NCBI GenBank assembly: GCA_002102555.1
Contig: MCFL01000247.1
Coordinates: 1-35,430 of the forward strand
Source: Catenaria anguillulae PL171
Taxonomy: Eukaryota; Blastocladiomycota; Blastocladiomycetes; Blastocladiales; Catenariaceae
Reading direction: 5' to 3'
Length of the DNA stretch: 35,430 nt
A program made the translations under genes and the position numbers. Below, piece by piece: positions 1 through 12,171 of the stretch. Every line of letters begins with the position of its first letter. Positions within the stretch are counted from its first letter, which is position 1. The notes below the pieces were generated by a model, which saw nothing but the letters and a program-made list of their open reading frames with translations, did not search any database and was not told where the DNA came from.

Positions 1-930
1 GGTTCCATGCCCTTGTTGCACTCATGCTGTCGTCACAGACAAAGGACGAGATCACGGCGGCCGCCATGCGCAATTTACAGGCCATGGACTTGACTGTCGA
101 CAATGTGTTGGCGTGGCCGGACGACAGAATAGCGACGGCTATCGGCAAAGTCGGGTTTTGGAGGAGGAAGACAGAGTACATCAAAAAGACGGCAAGGATC
201 TTGCGTGACAAGTACAATGGGGATATTCCAAACACGATTCAAGAGTTGATGGCGTTGGTACGTACATTCCCGTTGTTGCTTTGGTTGTCATGTTTTACTC
301 ATCCGATTCGTTCCCTGGGGAAATCAACAGCCTGGAGTCGGACCGAAAATGGGCTACCTGGCTCTCCAAGTCGCTTGGGGAATGTATGGACGCCATTCAT
401 CTTGTCAACATGTCACCCACTTGGGTCACCTCGTCCAGCACTCAATCTGCTGCGTACATAGAAACGACGGTATCGGCGTCGACGTCCACGTCCATCGCAT
501 CTCAAATCGCCTCGGCTGGACAAAGACATCCACCCCCGAAGAGACACGCAAAGCCCTCGAATCCTGGCTCCCGCGCGACAAATGGCCCGGAATCAACCCC
601 ATGCTCGTTGGGTTTGGTCAAGTCCAGTGCCTGCCGCTTCGCCCAATGTGTGGCGCGTGTCCCATTGCTGACGTGTGCCCGAGCAACGAGCTCAAGTTGC
701 CCAAGCAGGAGCAGCCTCGCGGTGGGAAAAAGCGCAAGGCGGCGACCAGCGCGACTTCAACGAGGAAGCGGAGAAGGACAAGGGGTGCTGAAACAAGTTC
801 CGAGGAGGAGGAGGAGGAGGAGGCTGAGGAGCAAGAAACGAGCGAGAGCGACGCCGAATCCATGGCTGGCGCCGACTCGAGCGAGTCCGACTTGTCGTCC
901 TTTAGTGGTGGGGAAAGTGATTTCGATTGA
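1..930 (+). CDS. NTH1: Endonuclease III homologue (bifunctional DNA glycosylase/AP lyase), 5' partial
   Basis: Base-excision-repair enzyme that removes oxidised pyrimidines and cuts the abasic strand, in nucleus and probably mitochondria. The frame is already open at base 3 ([15 protein letters not shown]), so the N-terminus lies outside the window. Best exons are <1-257, 331-383 and 462-930. Introns are 258-330 (GTACGT...CAACAG) and 384-461 (GTATGG...CATAG). Splicing joins QELMAL to the helix-hairpin-helix PGVGPKM and then [15 protein letters not shown], which holds the catalytic Asp region. The four [4Fe-4S] cysteines follow as C-X6-C-X2-C-X5-C ([17 protein letters not shown]). After the cluster comes an extra tail of about 90 residues: a basic stretch, then a Glu run and Ser/Glu/Asp-rich sequence, longer than in most NTH proteins. 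The gene converges on the chitin synthase gene. Family call is firm; splice sites are read from sequence only. Confidence 0.93.
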
Positions 931-1394
931 TCGTACAAAGCATGGTCGCGAGCACAATGTTTGGTTTTCGGTTCTTTTCGCTTTGTGTAGAAAGTGAATA
1001 CAGCGTTGCATCTGTACACATCGATCCGACTGACTAGACTGTTGGCAGCGAACTCTTATCCGTATTAAATGCTTCTTCACACTAGTAACGTCATGATGGA
1101 CCAAGCAGAAGCAAAGCATGCAATGCAGAGGATCGAGCAATAAGGTGGGAGAGATAGAAATGCAAGGAAGATGAGGTACACACAAAAGCTGGGGAACAAT
1201 AATAATGGGGGAGAGATAATGATTGCTAGAAGAGTTTGTTTGGGGCATAAAGGGCAGACCTTGGGCGCTGGAAGGCGAGTGCCAGTGCGATGAAAGTGGA
1301 AACTATACTTGAAAGGAAAAGTGAAGGGAAAAGCGAAAATGGACATGGGTATCTGCACACAGAACGGATCTCGGGCAAAAGAAGAAAGCCGAAA
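931..1394. other. Convergent intergenic region
   Basis: These 464 bases hold the 3' ends of the NTH1 gene (+) and the chitin synthase gene (-). The sequence is A- and purine-rich on the plus strand. I see no further gene, tRNA or repeat. Confidence 0.5.
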
Positions 1395-4300
1395 TCACGG
1401 GCGAGGACGTTGCTGTTGATGAGTGGATTGGCCGCTGCCGATGACAACCTCGTCGTCGCCCTGTGCAACCGCGTCGCCTTCTTCATCGTCGTCCGGTGCG
1501 TCGTCCCCCGCGGCAGCGGCGCGCGGCCCACCCCAAGTGCGTTGTTTGACGGTGGCAAAAGCTGTTTCCAAACATGGCTTCCGGTCAGAAAAAATGACAC
1601 ACAAAGTCGAGGCGAAGAATGGCGGGAGTGCGTACAGTAAAGAAGCACAAACTGCATGAACGCCGGGTTGAACCAGTAATACAGTGGCTGCAACATGACA
1701 CATCTTGCGTGAGTGTCTCGAACCGGCACGATGGAAGTGGAAGGGAGAAACAACGTACGAATACGAGCGCACTTTTCAATCGACCTTCCTTGATGCACCA
1801 AATCGAAATGAACAACCAATTCGGCACGATAATCAAACTCAACCACGCCAGCATTCCCCACTGGAACTCGCTCGAGTCAAAGATGGCCGAAAAGATCAAC
1901 TCGACCACCATCAAGTAGGCGAGCGCGCCGCCGACCTTGAGCATCATGAGCACCTTGGTCAAGAGCAAGAGTGGGAACTTTGCCCACAGCGACGGTGTGC
2001 ACATCATGATCACCTCGTTGCTCAGCTGGCCCATGAACCACCGGCGGCGTTGGCGAAGCAGGTTATAGAATGAATCGGGTGCTTCTGTCTTGCACACTGC
2101 GGCGGGAGAGAAGCCAAGGGCGCGCTTTCCGTAGCGCTCCATGAGAAGATGCGTCATGTACCTGCAATTGCACAAGCGAATGAATGAGAAATCAGATTCG
2201 GGCGAGTGATTCGGGACGAAACAAAAGCAGAGCCTGCGTACCGATCTTCTCCTAGGTACCTGCGCGCGAAGTCAAACGTGTGCGTAATGGGCGCTTGGTA
2301 GAAATAATCGGGCGAGACATCCGCAAGCACATCCCAACGGAACAATGTCAGCACACCAGGTAAACAGGTAACGTTTCTGTGGTTTCGTGCCGGGCGTTAG
2401 CTTCAATTCCATCAGCATGGCGGGCACTGAACACATGTTGCGAACCCAAGCAAGGCTTCAGCGTTACGATAAATCTGCAGCGAATGAAACGAGAAATGAA
2501 AAGGTGAAACTGATCAGTGGCCATTGTGAACCTGCAGCGAAAACCAGAGGGAAAAACGCACCATAGACTCAATGTACTCGGCGTCCTGCATGACCCGCCA
2601 GAGCGAGCCCGAACCTTCGTTGCGGCTCACGCAAAAGCCAGTGACAGCTTTGGACTCGGGGTAACGCAGCAATTCGCCGACGAGCTGGGTGACAGTGTTT
2701 GGCCTGCAAATTTGAACAAGGCGACGAAGTAATCAGTAGGGCAGCGAAACAAGAACTCCAGTCACTTGTTCTGGGACAACGAACAAGATCTAATGTTGTG
2801 GGGAATGTGGTGCAATGTAGACCGTGAGCATTTGAGCACAAGCCCTGCAAGCAAAACAGAGGGGAAAAAAAAAAGAGACGCACGGCAGTATCCGAGTCCA
2901 TCCACAGCACAGCAGGCTTGCAATGCTCGTCAATCTCCTCCTGGTCCGCACCCATCATTTCCAACTCGCGTCGCTCTGCATCCAACCTCTCATTCAACTT
3001 CTCATACATCTTTCGCTGGGTCGCCAGCTTGCCACCATGCGGGAACCGGAACAACGTAAACTCGACACCCCTGTACACGACTGTGTACTCTTTCGGGCAT
3101 GCATCGCTCGAAAACATGGGCGACAGGGGCGGATTGTCAAACGACGAGTCATGGCGTGACGAATCCATGGATCCGCCAGGCCCCATCATCGGTTCCGGAA
3201 GGGGCATATCAGCCAGGTCGGCGTGCGGCGTGTTGGAGCGTGACATGGCCGTGGCAGACCTCGGGTGGAAACGTGGCGACCCCGTGGGTGTGAGACCGCC
3301 AAGCGATGCCGTTGAGCCAGTGAACATGGGCGAGTTGAAGGTGGATCCGGGGCGCGAGCCTGCGGGTGACGATGGGACAATTGGGTTCTCCTTGAGTTGG
3401 ACGAGCCCGTTGTACTTGAGGTCGCCGCGCGAACGGGATTTGCGGATGACTTTGCGTGGGGTCGAAGGGGCAGCGGTCGAGTCTTGGTCGGCTTCGGCCT
3501 CATCGTCGTCGTACAAGTCGCCTTCGAGACGTACGCCTGACATGAGGCGGCTACATGTGCGATAGTGCCAGGGTCCATGCAAGACAAGTCAGTTCAGCTT
3601 TGGCGTCAAGCAAGTGCTGGAAAGTGTGCATTTGTGCGTACCAAAGGGTGAACATGACGGGTTCCACGTCCTCATTGTCAAATCCGATAAACACCTGCAA
3701 CCGTGGGTAATCCTGCGCGGCGATGCCATTGATTGCGCCGAGCAAGTTGGCCAGCGGCTCCTGATAGCAAGGCACAAACAGAAATACACGCGACGGCTTC
3801 CCGCCAGGCAACCCGTGCAAAATCTCCCTCGACCGACCTACACGCTCATGGAAAAACGATTGAGATGACGGACTTGCACCCATCTGGCCCAGTTGCGGCC
3901 CGCTGTTGACGCTTGCAAATCGCCCATTCGACACATCTGCCGTCAAACTCGGGCGGCGCGGCGAATTGAGCGGCGTCGACGCATTGTCGCGCAACGGCTC
4001 GATCGACATTTGAATGGCAACGGAATCGCCTGCCCGTGATTCCAAGGACAACTTGCCTGTGGCAAGAAAGTCCGACTCGAGCTTGCGCGCCCAGCGTGCA
4101 TCCATGGTGAGCTTGATGATGGCGGCGACGAGGTTGATGATGACAGGGGCAATGGCCAGACCAAAGAAGGTGTACATGAGGATCCAGAGGATGTCACGTT
4201 GTGCTGGCGTCGCTACGGACAAGAACCCGGCATAGTACTTTTTGAACTGAAGGAACACGAGCGAGACTACAGAAATCGGGTTTGGTAGCGAGCAGCCAGG

Positions 4301-4930
4301 TGTCAGGATCGTTGGTGAGACATTTATTTGATCGATCTTGACACACATGGACCATCGCCCGCGGGCACGTGCTGGCGGATGGGAAACCTGAGCAAGCGAA
4401 TTAGACGTACCATAGATGAAGGTGCCAACATAAACCGTGTAAAACCCCCACACCAGCAGCGTGACGAGCGGCATCCATCGGTATGTAGGGCCGGGAACCG
4501 CGCGGCGCCGCTCAGGCGCGACTTCGGTGAAAATGTGAAAGAAGCTCCATGAGAAAAAGACCCAATGGCATACGAGGTAACTGTGTGGGTTGACGCAACG
4601 TGATGTGAGCGCACACGAGAACAGTGCAGTTGAGGAAGTCGATCCAGTTGGCACGGCCATCCCATAATCTGGTGGCTCGCGCACATCTGGTGGGGACGGC
4701 AATACCCAAGCAACAAGCGGCAAAAACGACGCTCTTCCCCGGCCCCCAATTGAGAAGCGAGATTGGACGCACATGAGAATGAAAGCGAGCATGGCATAGA
4801 AGAGCACTTGCAGGCCGATCATGGCGGCAAGCGGGTATGGCATCAAGACTCCACCAACATCGCCGTTGACGTCGGCAACGGGCGACGGGGACGCCGGGTC
4901 GAATGGCGACAAGGGTTTGGTTGGGTCCAT
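1395..4930 (-). CDS. Chitin synthase (GT2 family), multi-exon
   Basis: Plasma-membrane enzyme that polymerises UDP-GlcNAc into chitin. It starts MDPTKPLSPFDPASP at 4930 and ends at TGA 1395-1397, in about nine exons. Clear boundaries include exon 1 ending near 4773, exon 4411 joined to 4266 (144-base intron) and an exon starting at 3550; others are approximate. Order of parts: N-terminal membrane segments (near 4840, 4560, 4450 and 4200), a Ser/Pro-rich linker, GT2 start VPCYQEPLANLLGAINGI (about 3740), the Asp motif VLWMDSDT (about 2900), VTCLPGVLTLFRWD (about 2350), LGEDR-YMTHLL split by an intron, and the acceptor motif QRRRW (about 2040). C-terminal membrane helices follow, then NPAFMQFVLLY and an acidic/Gln tail. 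VTCLPG, GEDRY and QRRRW are diagnostic of chitin synthases. The DSDT form suggests a division II-like class without a myosin head, which is inference. Confidence 0.85.
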
Positions 4931-6638
4931 GGTGGGATTGTGGCGCTGGCGCTGTTGTGAACGTTCACGGTGCCGGTCAAGATGGCGAGGGACAGGCAGT
5001 TGTCAACGGGAAAACGAGGCGAATGACGGTACGATCCGTGATCCGCGATCCGTGATCCGAGACAAGGCGGCAGGGCAGGGCAGGGCAGGGCAGGCACGCA
5101 GGTCAGGGTAGGGCGTGCGCTCTGCTCTGGACGCAATGATATGTATGTATGAACTACGACCGGGTTCGACTTGGTGCAGTACGAGCTTGAATGGCGGAAT
5201 CTTGGTGTCGATGGCTAATGACAAGCAATGACGTTCATGAACATGAAGGAGACAGAGAGCTATAGTTGCAAGTGCAGCCGAGCAGAGAGGGAGAGAGGAA
5301 ACGCTGGGCTGTCCCTTGCTATAAAGCATTCAAGAGGGCAGGGAAACGTGCAGCTGCCGTCGTGCAATTGCGAATTTAAATGAAAACGACATGCAAGCGT
5401 GCAAACGACCAAGGTGCGCCGGCCGAGCGTCCGACAGTCCCATGCCATGCCCATCATGATCCATCCCGAATCGATATGAAGGCACCCTAAGGTGTCATGC
5501 ATCTACCGCTCGTTGTTATTCTTTTTCCACGCTGTTGCTCATGGTCACCGTTGCATGATTGACCGCTCAAAGACTCAAGACGCAATCCAACGACTCGGCG
5601 CCGCCGTTTGCATGAGGTGATGCACACTGCCTCTTGCGACTTGCCTTGTTGACTCCCATTATCTCCATCTGGGGTCGCTCTTCGCGACACGCCAAAGCGC
5701 GAGATAACCGCCGACCCACTACCAATACCGTGAACGTTTTATGTAGATCAATTGATATTTATTACCGCACCTGGATGTACCGTAGTAGTACATGAACCGA
5801 CGCCATACACACAGAGGGACTGTGCCTAAGGTCACGGCAGTCGTGTCATCGCGTCTAGGTCCGTGCCGTGCCAAAGGCGGGTAGGGTGAGAGCGGGTCGA
5901 GCGATACATAGTACACTCGAGAGCCGACTGTCGGTGTGGGTGTTCACACCCCAAAGCTCATACCTACTGGAGAGGCAGCATGAAAGGTGCCGTCAAGAAG
6001 ATTCGGTGCAAACCAGCGAGTGCGAACAACAAACGTGCAAACCGAGTGATGCGCTTGTTTGATGCACCAACCAGGCCAATGGGCTCCTGATCAGGCGCTC
6101 ATGCAAATTTCAAATCGGGAAGTGAGACATGACGGTGTGGTTTTGTCTCATTGGCCTACAACCAAAGCTGCTGCCGCTGGCGGTCGGAATTACGATAACA
6201 GAAATATGCATTGAATCATGGATGTCTGCAGGCCAATGGGCCATCCATCATTACAAGACACCGTTGACCATGTCCGCAGGCGGCACTGATATGCTTGCCT
6301 GCCGAACGAACCTTTTGTTGATGACCAACTAATTCAATGCCACAGTGTCGTTCCAAGGACTTGAAGTCAACCGGATGGAATTGCAGTGAACCGGGAGTGT
6401 ATTCAAATGATCCGACAATGGGGCAACAGGAGAATGAACTTTGCATGCAGAAGATGACATGATGAAAGGCGGCGTATGGGAATACGAAAAGGCAAGATGG
6501 CAACGATGAAGAAACAAGCAAGGTGGGCAAAGTGAATGATGATGGACTAATGACAGAACTAGATATTTACTTAAAAGAAAACACAACAGCAACTTGCCCC
6601 AACCAACCCCTGGTATAGGTACGCACGAGGCCCTCAAG
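4931..6638. other. Long intergenic region upstream of chitin synthase
   Basis: About 1.7 kb between the chitin synthase start (4930) and the 3' end of the RMD1-like gene (6639). It must hold the chitin synthase promoter. Apart from two short tandem repeats near 5034-5094 I see no gene, tRNA or long repeat. The open frames here are short, overlap on both strands and match nothing I recognise. Confidence 0.5.
5034..5094. repeat. Two adjacent microsatellite-like tandem repeats
   Basis: Bases 5034-5061 are four tandem 7-mers of the form ATCCGNG (ATCCGTG, ATCCGCG, ATCCGTG, ATCCGAG). Bases 5071-5090 are four copies of CAGGG followed by a partial copy. Both lie 100-165 bases upstream of the chitin synthase start codon, so they may sit in its promoter or 5' UTR. 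Any function is unknown. Confidence 0.8.
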
Positions 6639-9526
6639 CTAATGTGCCCCAACCTTGAGCGCCTTCATGACGATTTCCAAAGCAAGCACAACGACCGAAA
6701 TGGCAATCATGATGATGACGACCTACACATGTCATATAACACAACGAATCCGTCAACACACGACTCGCGCGTCCACGGAAAGAAAACAAGGCAACGCACC
6801 CAAGTCATCCAGTCCATTTGCGCCGTTGTAATGTGCGAGCTCAACATGTCGAGCAAATCCGACAAGACTTGTGCACGTAAATTGAGCGTCTTTGACCGCT
6901 GCGGAATCTCGAGGTACTTTTGCACTGCGCGATACAACGGTTGCCCTGCACATGCCAGAACGGAAAGGTTTAGTCACGCGTCTCGACAAGCGCGCACGAG
7001 CACGAGCACGAGCCATTGAGATCCGGAAAGAACGTACATCCAGGCGTTGTCCAAAACATATCGGGTACATCCAACACATTCGAAATCAAATTCAAATCCA
7101 TCCTGAGCTGGTACAAGTGGCCCGTCAACACGGTCACCTCCCTGGGCGTCAATGCCACAGTGCCCGTCTGCGCCAACGATTTGGGAATGTTCCTGGTCCT
7201 TTGCAACGTGTTCTCCATCTTGATCTCAAACAGCAATAACTTGCACGACTGTGCAATGCCGTGCGAAATGGTCACCTTGGTCAAATGGTTGCCATCGCGC
7301 AATGTGATGATGTCGTTGAAGATGCGCGGCCGGCCGTTGGGCATGTACTGGAAGTGGAACTCCTCAGTCACCATGTTGTCCTCGTCGTAGAGCGAGTCTG
7401 GGTCCGACATGAGCGACGACGTGTCGTGAATAAGCAGCGACGTGGATTCGTCGGGCGGCGAGCCGGTGCCAGCAGCTGCAAGCATATCGGCGTCGTGGTC
7501 GGCCACGCGCGACGAGAGCACGCGCGGGATGGCCTCGGACGCATGAAATTGTCGGATTTCACCCAGCAGCCATTGCTCTTCCTTGGCCGTCATGCCCCAC
7601 ATGCTATAGAAATACAAGGAGCATAGGCCATGGCGCTCGCGTGAGCTGAACAGGACTGGGACATGTGAAAAAAAAAGCATATCAAGAAGACGTACACTGT
7701 CACACCATACTCGAAAAACGCCACCTCGCCATATGGCAAAATCGGATGTGCCAAAGGAATAGGCGCCACCTGCTCGACTGGATCAAGTGTTGGGAACATG
7801 GCGCGCATGGGGTTTGTGTGTGTGTCGAGCGTTGGGTGCGTGAATGGCGCACGCAACAGGTGTGAGTGCGAAAGCGACTTTGACTTGCGCAGCTCGCCGC
7901 CAGTGTCGTCGGAAGTGCTGCCGACGGCAGCAGCAGTGGCGGCATCTGTTGTGCTCTGGGTGGCCGGGTCCACGAGCGGGGTCGCGTACAGGGGCGAGTG
8001 GCAAAATTGTGGGTATGACGCGTACAAGCATTCGTCAAAGGCGCGCACTTGGACCTTGTGGCGGGTGACAAGAAACCTGCATTCATAAAATGGTACAGGC
8101 AGAAAATGAGCGAAAAAAACGGCAAGATGCGGAAGGGTAGGGAAAAGCATGGGTGGACGCACGTGATCAGGTCGTTAAAGCGATACCGCGACGCCGTGAC
8201 ATACGCCGTACACCGTGGCATCCACGTCCGATCTTCCTTTGCCATATGCTCGGCCACAGTCCTTGCTCCGGCACTGCTAGAAATTTCTTGAATGTGTTCC
8301 AAGTGGCGTTGCGACGGCGGACGCGGGGTAGTAATGGACTCTGGGCGACCGTCTCCGGTGTGTTCGCCGTTGTGAGGATGTGGTGATCCAGCGCGATGAA
8401 GGCCGGTGGCAAGCGACAGACGGCGCGGCTCGGCCACGCCTGGGGATGGTGGGCGTGGGCCAAGCACGTGCACGTCATCAGACTCTGCGTCAGAGACACC
8501 CGACACGTCACCGCCGGCAGCGTTTCGGCGCGGGGGCGAATGTGACGAGGAGCGACCGGCACCGGGGCCGTTGGTGGACGCTGAGGATTGCGAAAACATG
8601 TGCGTGATGTTTTCCGGCGGCGAGTGCGAGTACATGATTGGGTCGACAATTGGGCTGTCGCGGGCAATTTCGTGGACCATGAGATCGTCTAGGACAGAGT
8701 GGCGGTCGGTGGGGATGGACGAGGGAAGGACCAAGGGGGGTTGATTGAGGGAAGACGACGTGGCGATGGACGCGGCATTGTCTGCGTCTGCGTCAGCATC
8801 GGGGCTGGCGATGGTTGGGACTGGAAGCGAGGAAGGAGCAGGCGATGGAGAGGGCGGCGTGGTGGATGGAGCAGACACAAGACCGGTGCGAAAGTTTGCC
8901 GCGACCGGAGTGGTTGCCAGAGGAGAAGTCGGCACGCTTGCGGCAACAGGAGGCCGCTGATGATTGGGGGGTATAGGGGTGGGATCATCCGAATCGGGCA
9001 ACAGCACAGTCTTGCGGTTTGGGTGGGTGAGCTTGGCGGTCGTAGAGCGCAAGGGCACGCGCTGACCGACTGCTGTGCCGAGAGTGGGAGCGATGATGGC
9101 TGGGCCGGGCATGGGGGCAATGGTTGGCGATGCAGGAGCAGACGCGGCAGCAGAACCGGCGCCTGCGGCTGGCGAAGGAGTTTGGCGGGAGGGCGAGAGT
9201 CCCGGACTGGTTCCGGCCCCGAGGGTGTGGCCGAGGGCGTGTTTTGGCTGCAGTTGGGAGGAAGCCGAGGGCGGCGGTGCGAGGATGCGGTACTTGACGG
9301 CGGGATTACTTGCCGGTGGGGCAGGGTGGAGCGAGTCGACGCTGGGGCCTCTACTCACATTGGCGCTGACGTTGGTGGCGGGAGTTGCGCCTCCACTCGC
9401 ACTGGCACTGGCACTGGCACTCGCAGTCGCACTCAGGCTGGCGCTGGCGGCCGAGGCAGAAGCAGTAGGGGCTCCAAGTCCACGGCGGGCAGACGCAGAA
9501 GCATTGTTGGACGGCGGTGACGACAT
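6639..9526 (-). CDS. RMD1/DUF155-family membrane protein with long disordered N-terminus
   Basis: Member of the RMD1/RMD8/YagE (DUF155) family, known in yeast for meiotic division and organelle-membrane roles; exact function here unknown. Five exons give an unbroken 846-codon frame: 9526-8163, 8076-7696, 7603-7038, 6945-6800, 6722-6639, with GTACGT or GTGCGT donors. Residues 1 to about 430 are Ala/Ser/Pro/Thr low-complexity with ASASAS repeats and many possible phosphosites. The DUF155 domain follows: RFNDLITFLVTRHKVQVRAF, VAFFEYGVTVMWGM, KVTISHGIAQSCKLLLFE, then DMFWTTPGWQPLYRAVQKYL and the late helix QMDWMTW. A single C-terminal membrane helix (VVIIMIAISVVVLALEIV) ends the protein, typical of the family. 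The third intron holds three CACGAG copies (6995-7012). Start ATG 9526 is divergent from SRP68. Confidence 0.9.
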
Positions 9527-9879
9527 GATTATTGGATCAATTGCATGCAGTCAACGTAAGCGTTGCGGTTGCGGTCCATTGCTGCTGGCAGTGACTGAGC
9601 AGGGCTGCCAGCGGATGCAGATGGTTGAACTTCTCATTAGGTATTTCAGTCTACCCAGCTGGCAGACTTCCTTCCTTCCAGAAGCATGCTCCAGAAAGAT
9701 GCCCAAAAGATTCCAGAGCGTTGCTGGGAGTGAACGGGCCGCCGATCTGACAATGCCGCTGCCTCTACCCAACACACTCACGTCGCCGCCACGTCGCCAC
9801 ATTGCCTCAGTTCCGTACATCGTATATCATACATGCCATGATACATGATTGCCATCCCATCAACTACTCACCAATCAAG
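9527..9879. promoter_or_regulatory. Shared divergent promoter region (RMD1-like / SRP68)
   Basis: These 353 bases separate two start codons on opposite strands and must hold both promoters. I see no clear TATA box and no other gene. This is inferred from layout only. Confidence 0.5.
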
Positions 9880-12171
9880 ATGGACCTGATCATGACCAAA
9901 GCGCAATCGCTGGCCCTGCTCGCCACCACCGCCGAGGCGCGCCAGACGTACGGCCTGCGCCACGACGACTTCCAGCGCTACCGCTCCTTCTGCTCCCGCC
10001 GCGTCCAGCGCCTGCGGGTCGCATCGGGTCTCAAGCAGCAGGTCCCCGTCAACGATCCCCAACCCGCCCCCGCCGATGCCAAGCCCAAGGCCACCAGCTC
10101 CAAGAAGAAGAAGCAACCAAAGACAAAGTACGAGGCAAAACCCATCACGTCGGAAACTGCCACCGATCTCCGCCACGTCCGCACCCTCGTCTTCACCACC
10201 GAGCGGTACTGGGCCTACGCCAATGACTTGCTCGAGCAAGCAAAGGTCGCGGACCCGACGTCGGCCAACCAAAAGCGTCGCCACGCCCTCAAGAAGCTCA
10301 AGCTCGCTGCCGCCACCGCGCAATCCCTCGAATCCATTGTCACGGACCTTGCCCGCCAATCTTCTTCCTTATCCTCGTCCTCATCCGCAAAATCGCTCTC
10401 CTTCCACCCAACCGATATTCTTGAAGTTCGTGCCTACGCCGCAACCATGCAGGGCAGGTACCTCATTGAGCTGCGCCAGTGGCAGCCCGCCCTCGACGCC
10501 TACTTGGCCGCCAAAGCCGCCTACCTGGCCGTCATGCAAGTGTGTGCCGACGCCGATCCAACCCACGCCGCACTGTGCCAGGCCGCCATTGACTCGCTCG
10601 ACCCACATGTTCGCTTTGCCATGTACTCGCTGGCCAAGCTCGGCGTCCACGTCAACGCTGACACGCCCGACCTCGACTCGCAACAAGATGCCCTTGCGCA
10701 CTTGATTGAACTCTCTTCGCGCCGCGCCGCCGGTGGCTCTGCCGGCTCTGGCGCCGGTGATGAGGACGACGTACTGCAGTCTCAGCTCGATGCCTTGCTC
10801 TCGGCTGCCGGACCTGCAACCTCTACTGCCGCCTCTGGCCCATCGCTCACTTTTCTCGGCACAAAGTACGCCCTGCGTGCGTCCACCCCACTGGGCCAGC
10901 TCGTTGCGCAGCTCCACGACCTCGCACACACGGCCGCAAAGCTCCCCGCCGGATCCAAACAGCAGCTGGCCGCATACCAGTCGCTCGTGTCCATGGCCCT
11001 GCAAGCCGAAAAGCTTGCCGAAAAGGACGTGGCGTCCAACCAGGCCGCCGCACTCAAGGTGGCCACCAGCACCACGGGGGCGCAGGCAACAAGGGTCCAG
11101 GCCATTGCGGCCGCGTGCGCGTATGCCAGGCGGGTGTATTCCGTGCAGCGCAACATGATTCTTATCAAGGAAAAACTCGCCGGCAGCAATGCGACGGTGG
11201 CGGCGCACGTGGGCGACCCTTTGACCCCAAGCGTCGGTACCGCAAGCGTCAAGGGCATGGCGGGTTCCACGGGCAAGAAATCCAGGGTTGCAAAGGGGGC
11301 CAAGAACGCCAAATCCTCTGCGCCAACCACGAAGGCGTCGGCGACGGCGTCGGCCACCACCGACGAAAAGAAGCGATTTGCCGATGCCATTCGCCTGCTG
11401 GACCTGACGCTCGCCAACCTGGCCGAACTCGCCGACATGCCTGTGCTCGCCTCGCACCCGCTCGCCACCCAGCTGGTTGCGCGTGCACGCGCCCAGTTTG
11501 ACGCACATCGCATGCTCGTCATTGCCCACGTATACACAGCCAACAAGCAATGGGTGCTGGCACGTGCCGCTGCGCTGCGTGGTGTCGAGTATCTCGGGCA
11601 AGCGGAAAGCCTTGGCGAGCATTTGCACGCCAATGATCAACAACAAGAGGCGTGGATGCGTCCGGAAATGCCTTGTCCGCTCAACATGCACGCCATTCGC
11701 GCCGAGTTGATTGCGCGCGCGGGCGCACTGACGACCGCCGAGCAGGTGCTTGCCAAGCACGTGGCGCGCGACCATGGGCTGGTGCCCATGAACGTGGCGC
11801 CGTTTGCAACAAGCTATGCGACAGCGCCGGGGGTTGTGCCCGTGGCCAGGTGTGTGCCCATCCCAGTGCCTGCCAAGCCCGTGTTTTTCGATTTGGCATT
11901 TGCCGAGATTGAGTTTCCGGAGTTGCATGACAGTCCCGTGGAAGAGGCCAAGGAGGCCCACCGCGAAGTCAAGGCAGAGACGCCGCAGCAACCCGCCGCC
12001 GCAGGTGCCAAGGCCGTGGTTGGTGGAAAGAAGGAGAGGATGCAAAAGAAGGCCGAGCGGCAGTTGCGCGAGCAGCAGGCCAGGGAGAAGCAGGAAGAGG
12101 AGGAAAAGAAGCAGCGGCAGTCGAGCTCGGGATTGTCGGGTTGGTTGGGCGGATTGTGGGGTGGGCGCTAG
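9880..12171 (+). CDS. SRP68: Signal recognition particle subunit SRP68
   Basis: RNA-binding subunit of the cytosolic signal recognition particle; with SRP72 it binds the SRP RNA and helps arrest elongation and dock at the ER. An intronless frame of 763 codons, of which the ATG at 9880 (MDLIMTKAQSLALL) is the best start; an in-frame ATG at 9838 is possible but would add a poor leader. The diagnostic RNA-binding motif GLRHDDFQRYRSFCSRR is near residues 26-42, followed by a Lys-rich stretch (SSKKKKQPKTK) and the helical repeat domain (RTLVFTTERYWAYANDLLEQ). A Lys/Ala-rich linker lies near residues 455-495. The C-terminus is a charged coiled-coil-like run of Lys/Glu/Gln and ends GWLGGLWGGR, probably the SRP72-contacting end. 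Stop TAG is at 12169. The left arm of the inverted duplication begins 223 bases downstream. Confidence 0.95.
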   Translation: MDLIMTKAQSLALLATTAEARQTYGLRHDDFQRYRSFCSRRVQRLRVASGLKQQVPVNDPQPAPADAKPKATSSKKKKQPKTKYEAKPITSETATDLRHVRTLVFTTERYWAYANDLLEQAKVADPTSANQKRRHALKKLKLAAATAQSLESIVTDLARQSSSLSSSSSAKSLSFHPTDILEVRAYAATMQGRYLIELRQWQPALDAYLAAKAAYLAVMQVCADADPTHAALCQAAIDSLDPHVRFAMYSLAKLGVHVNADTPDLDSQQDALAHLIELSSRRAAGGSAGSGAGDEDDVLQSQLDALLSAAGPATSTAASGPSLTFLGTKYALRASTPLGQLVAQLHDLAHTAAKLPAGSKQQLAAYQSLVSMALQAEKLAEKDVASNQAAALKVATSTTGAQATRVQAIAAACAYARRVYSVQRNMILIKEKLAGSNATVAAHVGDPLTPSVGTASVKGMAGSTGKKSRVAKGAKNAKSSAPTTKASATASATTDEKKRFADAIRLLDLTLANLAELADMPVLASHPLATQLVARARAQFDAHRMLVIAHVYTANKQWVLARAAALRGVEYLGQAESLGEHLHANDQQQEAWMRPEMPCPLNMHAIRAELIARAGALTTAEQVLAKHVARDHGLVPMNVAPFATSYATAPGVVPVARCVPIPVPAKPVFFDLAFAEIEFPELHDSPVEEAKEAHREVKAETPQQPAAAGAKAVVGGKKERMQKKAERQLREQQAREKQEEEEKKQRQSSSGLSGWLGGLWGGR

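Noticed and set aside
5034-5094. CRISPR-like or operator array upstream of chitin synthase
   Set aside because: Units of 5-7 bases without spacers are simple tandem repeats, and the genome is eukaryotic.
8699-9520. Gly/Arg-rich open frame opposite exon 1 of the RMD1-like gene
   Set aside because: Antisense shadow of a Ser/Ala/Pro-rich low-complexity exon; the composition alone keeps it open.
10381-12045. Long open frame of 554 codons antisense to SRP68
   Set aside because: It mirrors a GC-rich, strongly codon-biased SRP68 exon and has no recognisable domain. Sense-strand SRP68 similarity explains the region fully.
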